DNA of 64,000 nucleotides, from the NCBI GenBank assembly GCA_963780895.1, contig CAWAEG010000007.1, positions 124,001 to 188,000 on the forward strand, given 5' to 3'. Under the pieces are notes generated by a model. It saw only the letters and a program-made list of their open reading frames with translations, searched no databases and was not told where the DNA came from. Of the stretch, positions 1-8,857 are shown in pieces. The position numbers were made by a program, and so were the translations under genes. The number at the start of each line of letters is the position of its first letter. Within the stretch, counting starts at the first letter, position 1. Source of the stretch: DASQFI01 sp963780895. GTDB taxonomy: Bacteria > Acidobacteriota > Vicinamibacteria > Vicinamibacterales > SCN-69-37.

Positions 1-1757
1 CATCTACGTGATGGGTCGCGACGAGATGAAGTGGGGCAGCGAGGATCACTGGACGTTCACACCCCACCGGATGGAGCGGCTCCAGTCCGAGCTGGCCGGC
101 CGTTCGGGAGGCCAAAGTCCCGCCGAAGCGGCCGGCGGCGGCCGCGGAGGCGGAGGAGGCGGTAGAGGCGGCGGGGCGAATCCGCAGCTCTATGCCGCGC
201 TCACCGCGCCCGAGCTGCGCGATCCCCGCGGCTACATCCTGCCGGCGAATCAGGACGACTTCGGCACGGCGACGCGGTTCGTGAATACGCTCATCAAGGC
301 CGGCATCACGATCCACCGGTCGACCGCGGCGTTCACCGTCGCGGGCAAACAATATCCAGCGGGTTCGTACGTCGTGAAGTCGGCGCAGCCTTTCCGCCCG
401 CACATCATGGACATGTTCGAGCCGCAGGACCATCCGGACGACATCGCATATCCGGGCGCGCCGCCGACCGCGCCGTATGATGCCGCCGGTTACACGCTCG
501 CGTACCAGATGGGTGTGCAGTTCGACCGCATCCTCGACGGGTTCGACGGCCCGTTCGAGAAACTGACCGACTTCGCGAAGATGCCGGCCGGCGCGATCCG
601 CGGCGGGCAGACGCCGGTGGGGTACTACTTCAGCCGCAAAGTGAACGACAGCTTCATCGCCGTGAACCGTCTGGTCGCCGCCGGCGAGGACGTGATGTGG
701 CTGTCGAACGGCCCGATGGGACTCGGGACCTTCTACGTCGCGGCCAAACCGACCACGCGCGCGATCCTGCAGAAAGCCGCTTCCGATCTGGGCGTCAACT
801 TCGAGGCGGCGACGACAGCGCCGACTGGCCCGTCGGCGAAGCTCCGCAAGTTACGCATTGGTCTCTACGATCAGTACGGCGGCAGCATGCCGTCGGGCTG
901 GACGCGCCTGATCTTCGAGAACTTCGAGTTCCCGTTTGAAGTCGTCTTTCCGCCCGATCTCGACGCCGGAAATCTCAACGCGAAGTTCGACGTGCTCGTC
1001 TTCAACGATTCGCCGATGGGCGGCGGTGGGGGCGGGCGAGGCGGCGGCCGTGGTGAAGGCGAGCCGCGCGGCGGCGGGACGTGGACAGAATCCGGCTGCG
1101 GCCGGTGGCCGGGGCGGCGGCGCCGGTGGACAAGCCGGTGGTCAGGGTGCGGGACGCGCAGGCGGAAGGGCCGGGTTCACGCCGCAACCGATTCCGGAAG
1201 AGTTCGCCCGGCGGCAGGGCAGCATCACGGCGGCGACGCTCGACAAGATTCGCCAGTTCATCGAAGCAGGCGGCACGGTCATCGGCATCGGCAGCTCGGC
1301 CGATGGATTGATTCAGGCCCTCAAGCTGCCGCTCACGAATCACCTCGTCGAAGACGGCCGGCCGCTCGGGCGCGAGAAGTACTACGTGCCCGGCTCGGTG
1401 CTCCGCGTCGCAGTCGATCCGCAGAATCCGCTCGCGCACGGATACGACAAAGAGGTGGACGTGTTCTTCGACAACAGTCCGGTCTGGCGCGTGAGCCCTG
1501 GTGCAACCGGGACCGACGTCCGCGCCGTCGCCTGGTTCGCGAGCCCTGCGCCGCTTCGCAGCGGGTGGGCGTGGGGCCAGAAGTACCTCGACAAGGGCAT
1601 CCAGATGGCTGAAGCGACGGTGGGGAAGGGGCGCGTGCTGCTCTTCGGCAACGAGCTGCTCTACCGGTCGCAGCCGCACGGCACCTACCGGTTCTTCTTC
1701 AACGGCCTCTATCTCTCAGTGGTGGACCGGACGTTCAGTGGGCAATCTGGTAATTGA
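1..1757 (+). CDS. M14-family zinc carboxypeptidase-like protein, C-terminal part, frameshifted
   Basis: The reading frame is open from the left edge, so the N-terminal catalytic part lies outside the window. What remains is the Gly-rich linker and C-terminal portion typical of long exported M14 peptidases of acidobacteria, recognised from general similarity. The frame changes between about 1018 and 1085, inside a run of GGC/GGG codons: upstream residues read in one frame to about FNDSPMGGGGGG, and the conserved sequence resumes one frame over (FTPQPIPEEFARRQGSITAA) and ends at 1757. One extra base in the G-rich tract explains this, either an assembly error or a true lesion. The zinc ligands are not visible, so activity cannot be judged. 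Confidence 0.6.
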
Positions 1758-1778
1758 GCAATTTGTAATTTAGCAATT
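1743..1778. repeat. Left arm of AATTGC-rich inverted repeat flanking the CPBP gene
   Basis: This AT-rich block is very unlike the GC-rich surroundings. Its reverse complement matches 2638-2673 at about 33 of 36 positions. The two arms bracket exactly one gene, the CPBP protease. A related AATTGC/CAATTC segment is found inside the repeat at 39007-39111. Confidence 0.75.
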
Positions 1779-1806
1779 TCGGATCACTCGATGGCCTGAT
1801 TGCCAG

Positions 1807-2598
1807 ATGCAGTGGCGTTCGGCTGCTGGCGCGATTTTCTTCACCTACGCTGCCGCGCGAGTGTTCTGGTGGGCGTCGGCACAGCCGTGGCGGGTGCTCG
1901 ACGACGTCTGGTTCGAAGGGCTGCTGAAGACGCTCGTCTGGGTCGGTCCGGCTGTTCTCGTTCTGATTCTCATCCGCCGGCTGACGCTGCACGAGGCTTG
2001 GCGTGAGCTGGGTCTCGAATCGTCAGTGGTCCGCGGCTATGGTTTCGGGCTCCTCGCCACGTTGCCGATGGCGCTGGCCGTGCCGTTCGGTCAGGTACAT
2101 GCGATCGATCCTGCGGTGTTCGCCGGTACGGTGCTGCTGGGGCCTTTCGCGGAAGAAGTACTGTTCCGCGGTTTTCTGTTTAGGCAATTGCTGACGCGCG
2201 CGCAGTGGCCGCTGAGCTGGGCGATTGTCGTGAGTGCCGTGGCGTTCGCGCTGGCGCACCATCGAGATGTCGACGAGGAACTCGTAGGGCGGCTAATCCG
2301 GATGAGTTTCGGACTCCAGCCACACGGCCTGGATGACTTGTTCATTCGGATCGGCGCGACGATCGCGGTGTTCGCGCCGGGCGGCGCGCTCTTCGCGTGG
2401 ATCGTCTATCGCTTCAATAACCTGTGGCCCGCGATCGGACTGCACGCATCCTTGAACCTGTGGTGGATCATCACGCAGGGCGCGGATGTGTCGGGTGGCT
2501 TCACGCTCGACGCCGGCGGTATCGCGCAAGCGGTCTCGCTCGTATTCGCCCTGTTCCTGACGTTCAGCCGGGTGCGGCGAAGATTTGCAGTTGCGTAA
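1807..2598 (+). CDS. CPBP-family intramembrane glutamic endopeptidase
   Basis: This is a multi-pass membrane protease of the CPBP/Rce1-like (PF02517) family, 263 aa. The diagnostic motif 1 reads FAEEVLFRGFLFRQL around residues 113-127 and carries the two catalytic glutamates and the arginine. Motif 2 is FALAHH near 145, and the last conserved segment is GLHASLNLWW near 215. Hydrophobic helices span most of the protein. The family cleaves transmembrane or prenylated substrates; the substrate here is unknown. The ATG at 1807 lies just after the left inverted-repeat arm, and the gene stands alone between the two arms. Confidence 0.85.
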   Translation: MQWRSAAGAIFFTYAAARVFWWASAQPWRVLDDVWFEGLLKTLVWVGPAVLVLILIRRLTLHEAWRELGLESSVVRGYGFGLLATLPMALAVPFGQVHAIDPAVFAGTVLLGPFAEEVLFRGFLFRQLLTRAQWPLSWAIVVSAVAFALAHHRDVDEELVGRLIRMSFGLQPHGLDDLFIRIGATIAVFAPGGALFAWIVYRFNNLWPAIGLHASLNLWWIITQGADVSGGFTLDAGGIAQAVSLVFALFLTFSRVRRRFAVA

Positions 2599-2637
2599 CC
2601 GAGCAATTGGACCAGCTGCTCCGGAGAGAGCCGGCCC

Positions 2638-2673
2638 AATTGCTAAATTACAAATTGCCCAATTGCCAGATTT
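2638..2673. repeat. Right arm of AATTGC-rich inverted repeat flanking the CPBP gene
   Basis: Near-exact reverse complement of 1743-1778. It lies between the CPBP stop and the end of the M28 peptidase gene. Together the arms enclose an approximately 860-bp one-gene unit. Confidence 0.75.
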
Positions 2674-2676
2674 CTC

Positions 2677-4454
2677 TTACTGCCCCCCGCCCCCTCTTCC
2701 GGCCGGTCGCGCCGGCATCTGTTCCTTCGGGAAACGCGGCATGATCTCGTCGCGCATCGCCATGTGGTAAATGAGCGACGCGGTGATGATCGCGTTTTTC
2801 TTCACATCGTCCGGGAGAATCCGTTCGAACGAATCGAGGTTGGTGTGGTGCGTGTGGCTGCCGTACTCGATCGTGTCCTGGCCTCCGCCGATGCCGGGCA
2901 GTCCGGCCTCGTTGAATGAGGTGCTGTCGGTGCCTCCGCGGTTGCGGCTGTTCGTCGCGGTCGCGCCGTACATCTTGAACTCTTCCCACGGCTTGATGAA
3001 CTGCGCGAGTACCTTCGCGGCCTCCGGCGGTCCGAAGATGTTCGCACCGCGGACGAGCCCGGTGCCGCTGTCGATGTTCCAGTACCCGCTGAACTTCGAA
3101 TACGCCGGCAACTGATCCTCGAAGAATCCGAACGTGTCGCGCACGTAGGCCTGCGAGCCGAGCAGTCCCTGCTCCTCACCGCCCCAGAGCGCGACGCGGA
3201 TCGTGCGGCGCGGCTTGGCGCCGATCGCCTGGAGGATGCGGACGGCTTCCATCATGATGGCGCAGCCGATCGCGTTGTCGGTGGCGCCGGTGGAGGAGTG
3301 CCACGAATCGAGATGGCCGCCGAGCATCACGACTTCGTCGGCCTTGTCGGTGCCCGGAATCTCGCCAATCGCGTTGTAGGACGTCCCGCCGGGATAGGTT
3401 TTGTTCACGATCGTGAACTCGAGCGTGACTTCAGGCGGGGTGCCGAGCACCCGGCCCGCCGGCTCGATCCCGTGGCCCAGCAGCCGCGCGATGCGTCCGT
3501 AGTGTTCATTGCTCAGGACGACCGTCGGCACGGTATTGGCGGCGACGTAGTTGCCGCCCGAGAAGGCGATGATCTGCTGGTGGCGCCGGCCTGAATCGTT
3601 GATCCGCACCGCCGCGCCGTTCTTCAGCAGGAACTCCCCAACACGCTGACTCACCTGGTTGGCGCTCAGCCGGACCGGTCCGCCAGCTGCGGGCGGCCTG
3701 TGCGCCGCGACCTCCGGCGGCCGGCGCGTCGCCTCGACCGCCTCGTCCGCCACGACCCGCATCGGGAGGCGGACAAGTGGCCGGATCGAAGTCTGTACTG
3801 GCAGCGCGCCGTCGTGTCGGGCCTCCGCTTGGCGTTCTCGACTTCGAGGAAGTTCGCCACCCGCGACTCACCGACGAGCACGATGGCGCCTTTCACTTTC
3901 GGGGCCATCTTCGTGAAGTAGGCGGTCAGTTCCTCTTCCGTAGGACCGAGGAGGGGCGGCGGGCCGGCCCCAGCGCGGTTGCCGGCCGCTTCAGGCGCAA
4001 CCGGCGCCGGAGGACCAGTCGGCGCGACGAGCAGCACCGCCGGTCCCGTCACCGTGCCGTTCGTCGACGGCGTCCACGCGAGCACTTCGAACACGAGGTT
4101 GTCCTTGACCGGCGAGACGATGTGGCCGGACGCCTTCTCATTGAGCCAGCCCTCGCGCCCCCACTTCCAGGAATGCAGGTAACCCTTCATCCCCCAGGAC
4201 TCCATTTCCTTGATGGCCCACTTCGCCGAGTCGTCGAAGTTCGGTGAGCCCGTGAGCCGCGGGCCGTACACGTCGGTGAGCACGTGCGCGATGCGCATGA
4301 TCTGCGACCGGTCGAAGCCCTCGGCCTTGATCCTGGCGTTCATCGCGGTGTCGATCTTTTCCGGTGGCAACGGCGCGCCTGCCTGCTGCTGGGCGGCCGG
4401 CAGCGCGACCACGAACGCGAGCATCAGAAGCGGCGCGAACATCCTGCGGAACAT
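2677..4454 (-). CDS. Secreted M28-family aminopeptidase, with two frameshifts
   Basis: Exported di-zinc exopeptidase. It starts at the ATG at 4454, preceded by AAGGAG six bases upstream and followed by a signal peptide (MFRRMFAPLLMLAFVVALPA). The N-terminal and PA-like region reads in frame to about 3800 (ending NAKRRPDTTAR). A second frame then supplies a DPAT-PPPDAGRGGRGGRG linker, and a third frame from about 3690 supplies the catalytic domain. That domain has the M28 metal motifs GGHLDSW, TGATDNA, WGGEEQG, DSGT and HTHHTNLD. Each piece is well conserved, so the two shifts in the G-rich linker are either assembly errors or recent lesions. The family removes N-terminal residues from peptides outside the cytoplasm. 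Confidence 0.8.
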
Positions 4455-4494
4455 GGGAGACTCCTTGAAGCAGGTAGACTGCGCCGGATCATAC

Positions 4495-4767
4495 ATGAGT
4501 CATGAACGGTGGATGTATCCCGACGAGCTCGGCGAAGCACTCCTGACGCTCGGCTTGCGACCACTGGAGTCGACGCCGCCCACCGTCGTCCGCGACGCGC
4601 TGAACGATCTGTACCGCTTCGAGTTGCGGCGCATGCGCGATCGTCTGCGGTCCGGCGGCATGGAGAAGCCCGAGTACCTCGACCGCGTCGTGGCGATTCG
4701 GAAGAAGTACTGGCCGCTCACGTTGCCGCTGCCGGCGTGGGAGAGAATTTGTCGCAGCGAGGCGTAA
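4495..4767 (+). CDS. Conserved hypothetical small protein
   Basis: Predicted 90-aa soluble protein beginning MSHERWMYPDELGEALLTLG. It is rich in Arg, Leu and charged residues and probably helical. I do not recognise a family. The ATG at 4495 lies in a 40-bp divergent gap with the M28 peptidase, which transcribes the other way. Codon use looks like that of its neighbours. A purine-rich repeat follows the stop immediately. Confidence 0.5.
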   Translation: MSHERWMYPDELGEALLTLGLRPLESTPPTVVRDALNDLYRFELRRMRDRLRSGGMEKPEYLDRVVAIRKKYWPLTLPLPAWERICRSEA

Positions 4768-4769
4768 GG

Positions 4770-4833
4770 TGAAAGGCAAAAGGCAGAAGGCAAAAGGCAA
4801 AAGGGGAAAGGCCGAGGGCGGAAGGGATTCGGG
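4770..4833 (+). repeat. Purine-rich AAAAGGC tandem repeat
   Basis: Imperfect tandem units of AAAGGC/AAAAGGCAG run across this stretch, then degrade into GGAAAGGCCGAGGGCGG. It sits between the 90-aa hypothetical gene and the amidase gene, just before the latter's ribosome-binding site. No coding potential is seen. Confidence 0.6.
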
Positions 4834-4855
4834 CTCATCAGGAGATGAGTAACAA

Positions 4856-5683
4856 GTGAGAGTTGCTCTCATTCAACAACACGCGAGTGACGATCTTCGC
4901 GGTAACGTCCGGCGAGGACTCGAGGCGGCGCGCGCCGCGGCGGCGGAAGGCGCGCAGCTGGTCGGGTTCGCAGAGCTGGCGTTTTCGCGCTTCTATCCGC
5001 AGCATCCGCCCGATCGCGATCCGCGTTCGTTGGCGGAGCCGGTACCGGGTCCGACGACGGACGCGTTTGCCGCGCTCGCGCGCGAGCTGGAGATTGTCAT
5101 CGTTCTCAATGTGTTCGAACGCGCAGGCGAGGCGACGTACGACTGCTCACCGGTGATCGATGCCGACGGCACGGTGCTCGGCAGGACGCGCATGGTGCAC
5201 ATCACCGAATACCCCTGTTTTCACGAGCGGCAGTATTACGCTCCGGGCGATCTCGGCGCGCCCGTGTACGACACGCGCGTCGGCCGCGTGGGCGTTGCCA
5301 TCTGCTACGACCGTCACTTTCCCGAATACATGCGCGCGCTTGCGCTGGGCGGCGCCGATCTCGTCGTCGTCCCGCAGGCCGGCGTGGTGGACGAGTGGCC
5401 GGACGGGTTTTTCGAGGCCGAGCTGTGCACGGCCGCGTTCCAGAACGGCTACTTCGTCGCGCTCTGTAATCGTGTGGGCCTCGAGGACCGTCTGCATTTC
5501 GCGGGCGAGTCGTTCGTGTGCGGACCGGAAGGCGCCGTCCGCGCGCGAGCTCCGCGCGGTGAAGATCACATCCTCATCGCGGACGTCGATCTCGCGGATG
5601 CCGCGCGATCACACGGGCGGCAAATCCTGATGAAGGACCGGCGGCCGGAGTTGTATGAGCGCTGGTTTGCGGTGAAAGACTGA
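4856..5683 (+). CDS. Carbon-nitrogen hydrolase (nitrilase superfamily amidase)
   Basis: 275-aa cytoplasmic enzyme of the family that includes N-carbamoylputrescine amidase and beta-ureidopropionase, hydrolysing non-peptide C-N bonds. It starts at GTG 4856, with AGGAGA about 12 bases upstream. The catalytic Glu is in FAELAFS (residue 40) and the nucleophilic Cys is in GVAICYDRHFPEYM (about residue 150). In the usual catalytic-Lys segment, where relatives have K-x-H-I, this protein reads RMVHI with Met at the expected Lys. Either a nearby residue substitutes or specificity is altered. The substrate is not predictable from context. Confidence 0.85.
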   Translation: MRVALIQQHASDDLRGNVRRGLEAARAAAAEGAQLVGFAELAFSRFYPQHPPDRDPRSLAEPVPGPTTDAFAALARELEIVIVLNVFERAGEATYDCSPVIDADGTVLGRTRMVHITEYPCFHERQYYAPGDLGAPVYDTRVGRVGVAICYDRHFPEYMRALALGGADLVVVPQAGVVDEWPDGFFEAELCTAAFQNGYFVALCNRVGLEDRLHFAGESFVCGPEGAVRARAPRGEDHILIADVDLADAARSHGRQILMKDRRPELYERWFAVKD

Positions 5684-5700
5684 GGTGTTGCCCGTCGACG

Positions 5701-6507
5701 TTACGGACCGATGGTGGACGCCGCCTCGATGCGTCCCGACTTGTCGTTCTGCACGAACACGACGACGCGCACGTTCGGACGATTCCACGCTGACGCGATC
5801 GGCACGGGCACCACACCTTCGAATCCGCCGTCTTTGTCGGTCTTGCCGATCTGAATCAGCCGTCGCGCGACCGCCGCATGGTCGAGCATCCGGCCCGAGT
5901 TCTCGCCGCGTTTGACCGACGTGCGGAGCCCGTCTTCGGTGACCGCGAGAAACACAGTCGCGTTGGCGGTTCGCGGTGACCGGTCCACAGCCACCGAGAG
6001 TCGAGACACGTCGGCCGACCACTCGAGCGTGACGGGTCGTTTCTCGCGGCCCGCCGCGCGGCGAATGGCGTCGAGCACTGCGGGCCGGTCGTGGCCGATG
6101 ACGAGATCGACGCCGTCGACGATGATCTGCGGCGTGTAGATGTCGTTGGCGCCCGCCAGCTTCGCGTATGCCGACTGGCGCTGGGTGAAGAGCCGGTCCG
6201 AAAATGGATCCTTCCAGCCCTGGCGATCCCAGTAGTCCACGTGCTCACTGAGACCGATGACGGTCGCGCCCTTCACCGGCTGCTCGCGAATGAGCTCGAT
6301 CAACAACGTGTCGGCCGGCGGACAGCTCGAACAGCCTTCGGACGTGAACAGCTCGACGATGACCGGTATCGAGCTTTGGGCCGAGCGTCTATTGGCGCTC
6401 GTCCCCGTCGCGGACGTCGACGGTAGCCCCCCGCCGAGACCCACGAGACCGATGATGGCCGCAGCCCTGATCCACATCGTTGTTGACCGCCGGACGCCGG
6501 TGTTCAT
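5701..6507 (-). CDS. DUF1223 family secreted thioredoxin-like protein
   Basis: 268-aa exported protein with an N-terminal hydrophobic segment (MWIRAAAIIGLVGLGGG) and the DUF1223 hallmark VELFTSEGCSSCPPAD, a CxxC thioredoxin-like motif near residue 60. Further family segments are HVDYWDRQGWKDPFS and YTPQIIVDG. The function of DUF1223 is unknown; a periplasmic redox or binding role is inferred from the CxxC. Its ATG (6507) overlaps the stop of the ATP-grasp gene upstream in an ATGA arrangement, so the two are very likely translationally coupled. Confidence 0.85.
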   Translation of the reverse strand: MNTGVRRSTTMWIRAAAIIGLVGLGGGLPSTSATGTSANRRSAQSSIPVIVELFTSEGCSSCPPADTLLIELIREQPVKGATVIGLSEHVDYWDRQGWKDPFSDRLFTQRQSAYAKLAGANDIYTPQIIVDGVDLVIGHDRPAVLDAIRRAAGREKRPVTLEWSADVSRLSVAVDRSPRTANATVFLAVTEDGLRTSVKRGENSGRMLDHAAVARRLIQIGKTDKDGGFEGVVPVPIASAWNRPNVRVVVFVQNDKSGRIEAASTIGP

Positions 6508-7529
6508 CCCAGTCTATCCGGCTCCCATCGGATTCCCGTGGTCAGAATGCGTTGCAGCAGGGCGGGATACGGAATCCCGGCCTTGGCCGCCGATTCCGCA
6601 AAGTCTTCAATTCTCGCGATTTGCGGATTCGGGTTCGCCTCGAGGACGTAGACCCGCCCGGTCTCGTCCAGCCTGAGATCGATGCGGGCGTATCCGCTGA
6701 GTTCAAGAATCTTGTACACGCGTCGCGAGATGTGCTGGATTTTTTCGGGCAGCCCTTCCGGCAGGCCCTTCGCCAGGCCCGTATCGATGCCCATCTTCTT
6801 CTGATACTTCGAACTCCACTTCACGCGTTCGGTCGCGATCCGATGCTGGGTGTCGGGCATGTTCGCGAACGTCATCTCCCAGACAGGCAGGATCTGCACG
6901 CGCTGGTTGCCGATGATGCCGCAGTAGAGCTCGCGGCCGTCGACGAACTGCTCGATGATCGCGTCGGTGCGGATCGAGTCGTGGATGAACTGCACGCGCT
7001 CACGGAGCTTCGCGTCGTCCGGCACGACGGACGCCTGCGCGATGCCGATCGACGACTCCTGGGTGAGCGGCTTGACGATGAGCGGGAACGTCAGACGCTT
7101 GGGCAGCTTCGGTTTCCGGCCGCGCGCGACGACCGTGAACTCGGGCAGCGGGACGCGGTGATAGTGCAGGAGCTTCTTCGAGAGCGCCTTGTCGCGCGCG
7201 AGCAGCATGCCGCGCGGGTTGCAGCCCGTATACGAGAGTCTGATGAGCTCGAGATAGCTGACGACGTTCTGATCGAAGGTCCCGATTTCGTGGAACGCTT
7301 CGAGCATGTTGAACGCAATGTGCGGCTTGAGCTCTTCGTTGGCCTGCCGGATGCCCGCGAGATCGTCCTTGATGCCGAGCGGATGCACCTCGTGACCGAG
7401 CTCGTCACGCAGCGTGCGCAACACGTCGTATTCGGTTCGCCAGGACGCGGTCTCGAGATCGTGGCCGGTGACGTCGGCCGGCGGGACTTGATAGTCGTGC
7501 ATCAAGACGAGCACGCGCAGCTTGCGCAT
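6504..7529 (-). CDS. ATP-grasp ligase, D-alanine-D-alanine ligase-like
   Basis: 341-aa protein with the ATP-grasp layout of D-Ala-D-Ala ligases. It has an N-terminal pre-ATP-grasp domain (GHEVHPLGIKDDL), the ATP-binding Lys segment FPLIVKPLTQESSIGIAQ, an ELYCGIIGNQ strand and the metal-binding end GYARIDLRLDETG followed by LEANPNPQI. It would join a carboxylate to an amine through an acyl phosphate. The actual substrate is uncertain, since no murein genes are nearby and the protein is coupled to a DUF1223 gene. RimK-like peptide ligation is an alternative. Confidence 0.8.
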   Translation of the reverse strand: MRKLRVLVLMHDYQVPPADVTGHDLETASWRTEYDVLRTLRDELGHEVHPLGIKDDLAGIRQANEELKPHIAFNMLEAFHEIGTFDQNVVSYLELIRLSYTGCNPRGMLLARDKALSKKLLHYHRVPLPEFTVVARGRKPKLPKRLTFPLIVKPLTQESSIGIAQASVVPDDAKLRERVQFIHDSIRTDAIIEQFVDGRELYCGIIGNQRVQILPVWEMTFANMPDTQHRIATERVKWSSKYQKKMGIDTGLAKGLPEGLPEKIQHISRRVYKILELSGYARIDLRLDETGRVYVLEANPNPQIARIEDFAESAAKAGIPYPALLQRILTTGIRWEPDRLG

Positions 7530-7553
7530 CGGGGCGCGATCATACCGCAGTGC

Positions 7554-8429
7554 TTATCGGTACGGATCGCGCGGCGGCACGAATCGCGACGCGTGCGCGG
7601 ACGCCGCCGGAAGAATCTCGCGCAGGTACCAGCCGATGCCGCGCTCGTGCCGCCAGTCGCGCGGATAGCCGAGCGAGACTTCTTCATAGCGCACGCCGTG
7701 CCGCCAGAGCGTCGTCCGCAGGTGCAGATGACCGGAGACGACGGCGCGCGCGCGGAAGCGGCGCGGCCAGTCCTCCGTGCGCCGCGTGCCGCACCAGATG
7801 GAGAAGCGCGGCACGCGTGGCGCCCGGGCGAGATCGTAGCGAAGCGGCCAGTGATTGATGAGCACGGTCTCGGCAGTGGGCGGCAGCGCGTCGAGGCGGG
7901 CCTCGGTGGTCTCGCATCGCGCGTGACACCACGCGGCGCGTGACGGCCACGGCGACGGGTCGAGCATCTGCTCGTCGGTGCTCACGACGGCGCTCGCGCG
8001 CGCCCACGCGACCGCGTCCTGTTCAGCCACCTCAGGAGGCCGGAAGCTGTAGTCGAAGAGCAGGAACATCGGGACCACGACGACCGACGGCTCGGGCGGC
8101 CAGACGACATACGGATCTTCGGGCGTGAGCACGCCGAACTGACGACAGATCGCGACGAGCTCGTCGTAGCGGGCCTGTCCGCGCGTCCGGTCGGGTGCGT
8201 CACGCGGACACCAGAGATCGTGATTCCCCGGCGTCCAGACCACCCGCGCGAATCGGGGAACCAGCGCCTGAAGCGCGATCACGAGATGTTCGGGCCGTTC
8301 GCCGACGTCGCCCGCGATCGCGAGCCAGTCGTGCGGGTATTCGCCGAGATGCGCGAGGGCCTCGCGGTTGGCTTTGTGGGCCAGGTGGAGATCGCTTGTC
8401 GCGAGCAGGCGCGGGGATGACAGGCTCAT
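7554..8429 (-). CDS. Calcineurin-like metallophosphoesterase
   Basis: 291-aa enzyme with the dimetal phosphoesterase signature in order: SDLHLAH at the N terminus, AIAGDVGE, TPGNHDLW, INHWPL and GHLHLRT. The frame stays open well upstream to 8789, but that extension translates repeat DNA with low-complexity composition. I place the start at the ATG at 8429, just before SLSSPRLLATSDLH. The substrate is unknown; relatives act on phosphomonoesters, diesters or nucleotides. It lies back to back with nothing else of the same pathway. Confidence 0.8.
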   Translation of the reverse strand: MSLSSPRLLATSDLHLAHKANREALAHLGEYPHDWLAIAGDVGERPEHLVIALQALVPRFARVVWTPGNHDLWCPRDAPDRTRGQARYDELVAICRQFGVLTPEDPYVVWPPEPSVVVVPMFLLFDYSFRPPEVAEQDAVAWARASAVVSTDEQMLDPSPWPSRAAWCHARCETTEARLDALPPTAETVLINHWPLRYDLARAPRVPRFSIWCGTRRTEDWPRRFRARAVVSGHLHLRTTLWRHGVRYEEVSLGYPRDWRHERGIGWYLREILPAASAHASRFVPPRDPYR

Positions 8430-8513
8430 GTCAGGAGTGCTCGATGGGCGCGCTGGCGAAGGGGGTGCTCGGCAAGAGCTTGCTGGCCGCGTCTGGTGCG
8501 GTGCGAGGAGATT

Positions 8514-8857
8514 TCTGGCCGCGTCTGGTGACGTGCCAAGAGCGATGAACCACGAAGGACACGAAGGACACGAAGACGGCGCTGACCTGGCGGCCGCCTG
8601 CGGCGGCGTGGCGATCTGTGAGCGGCAGCGACCGACAAGACGCAGACCTCGGGTTTCGTTTTGGAGACCGAGAGCGAAAACGAAACCCGAGGTCTTAGAT
8701 CCCGTCTTGTCGGGTCGCTGCCGCTCACAGATCACGCCCGGCGAAGCCGGGCTCGCCAGGTCAGCGGGTGTCTCAAATCCTTCTTCCACTTGTCGGGTTT
8801 TCCTTCGTGGCCTTCGTGAGCTTCGTGGTCAACTTGACACGTCACCAGACGCGGCCA
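8514..8857. repeat. Composite inverted-repeat element, family 1 copy A, with 121-nt core hairpin
   Basis: About 344 bp bounded by 26-nt inverted ends (8514-8539 and 8832-8857) that differ at one base. Inside lie GAAGGACACGAAGG tandem units, then a GACCTGGCGGCC/GCCAGGTC block, then a long hairpin at 8612-8732. The hairpin stem opens GATCTGTGAGCGGCAGCGAC and closes with its complement. A second copy lies at 53947-54210 in the opposite orientation: its flanking arms match at about 90% or better, while the stem sequence differs but still pairs. The right end reaches into the 3' end of the phosphopantetheinyl transferase gene. Confidence 0.85.

Noticed and set aside
6480..7943. Long plus-strand frame opposite the ATP-grasp gene
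   Set aside because: Translation is Arg/Asp/Leu-rich antisense of a conserved gene; such frames are expected in GC-rich DNA.
7554..8789. Longer start for the phosphoesterase
   Set aside because: The extra 120 residues translate the family 1 repeat and are low-complexity; the family motif begins right after the ATG at 8429.
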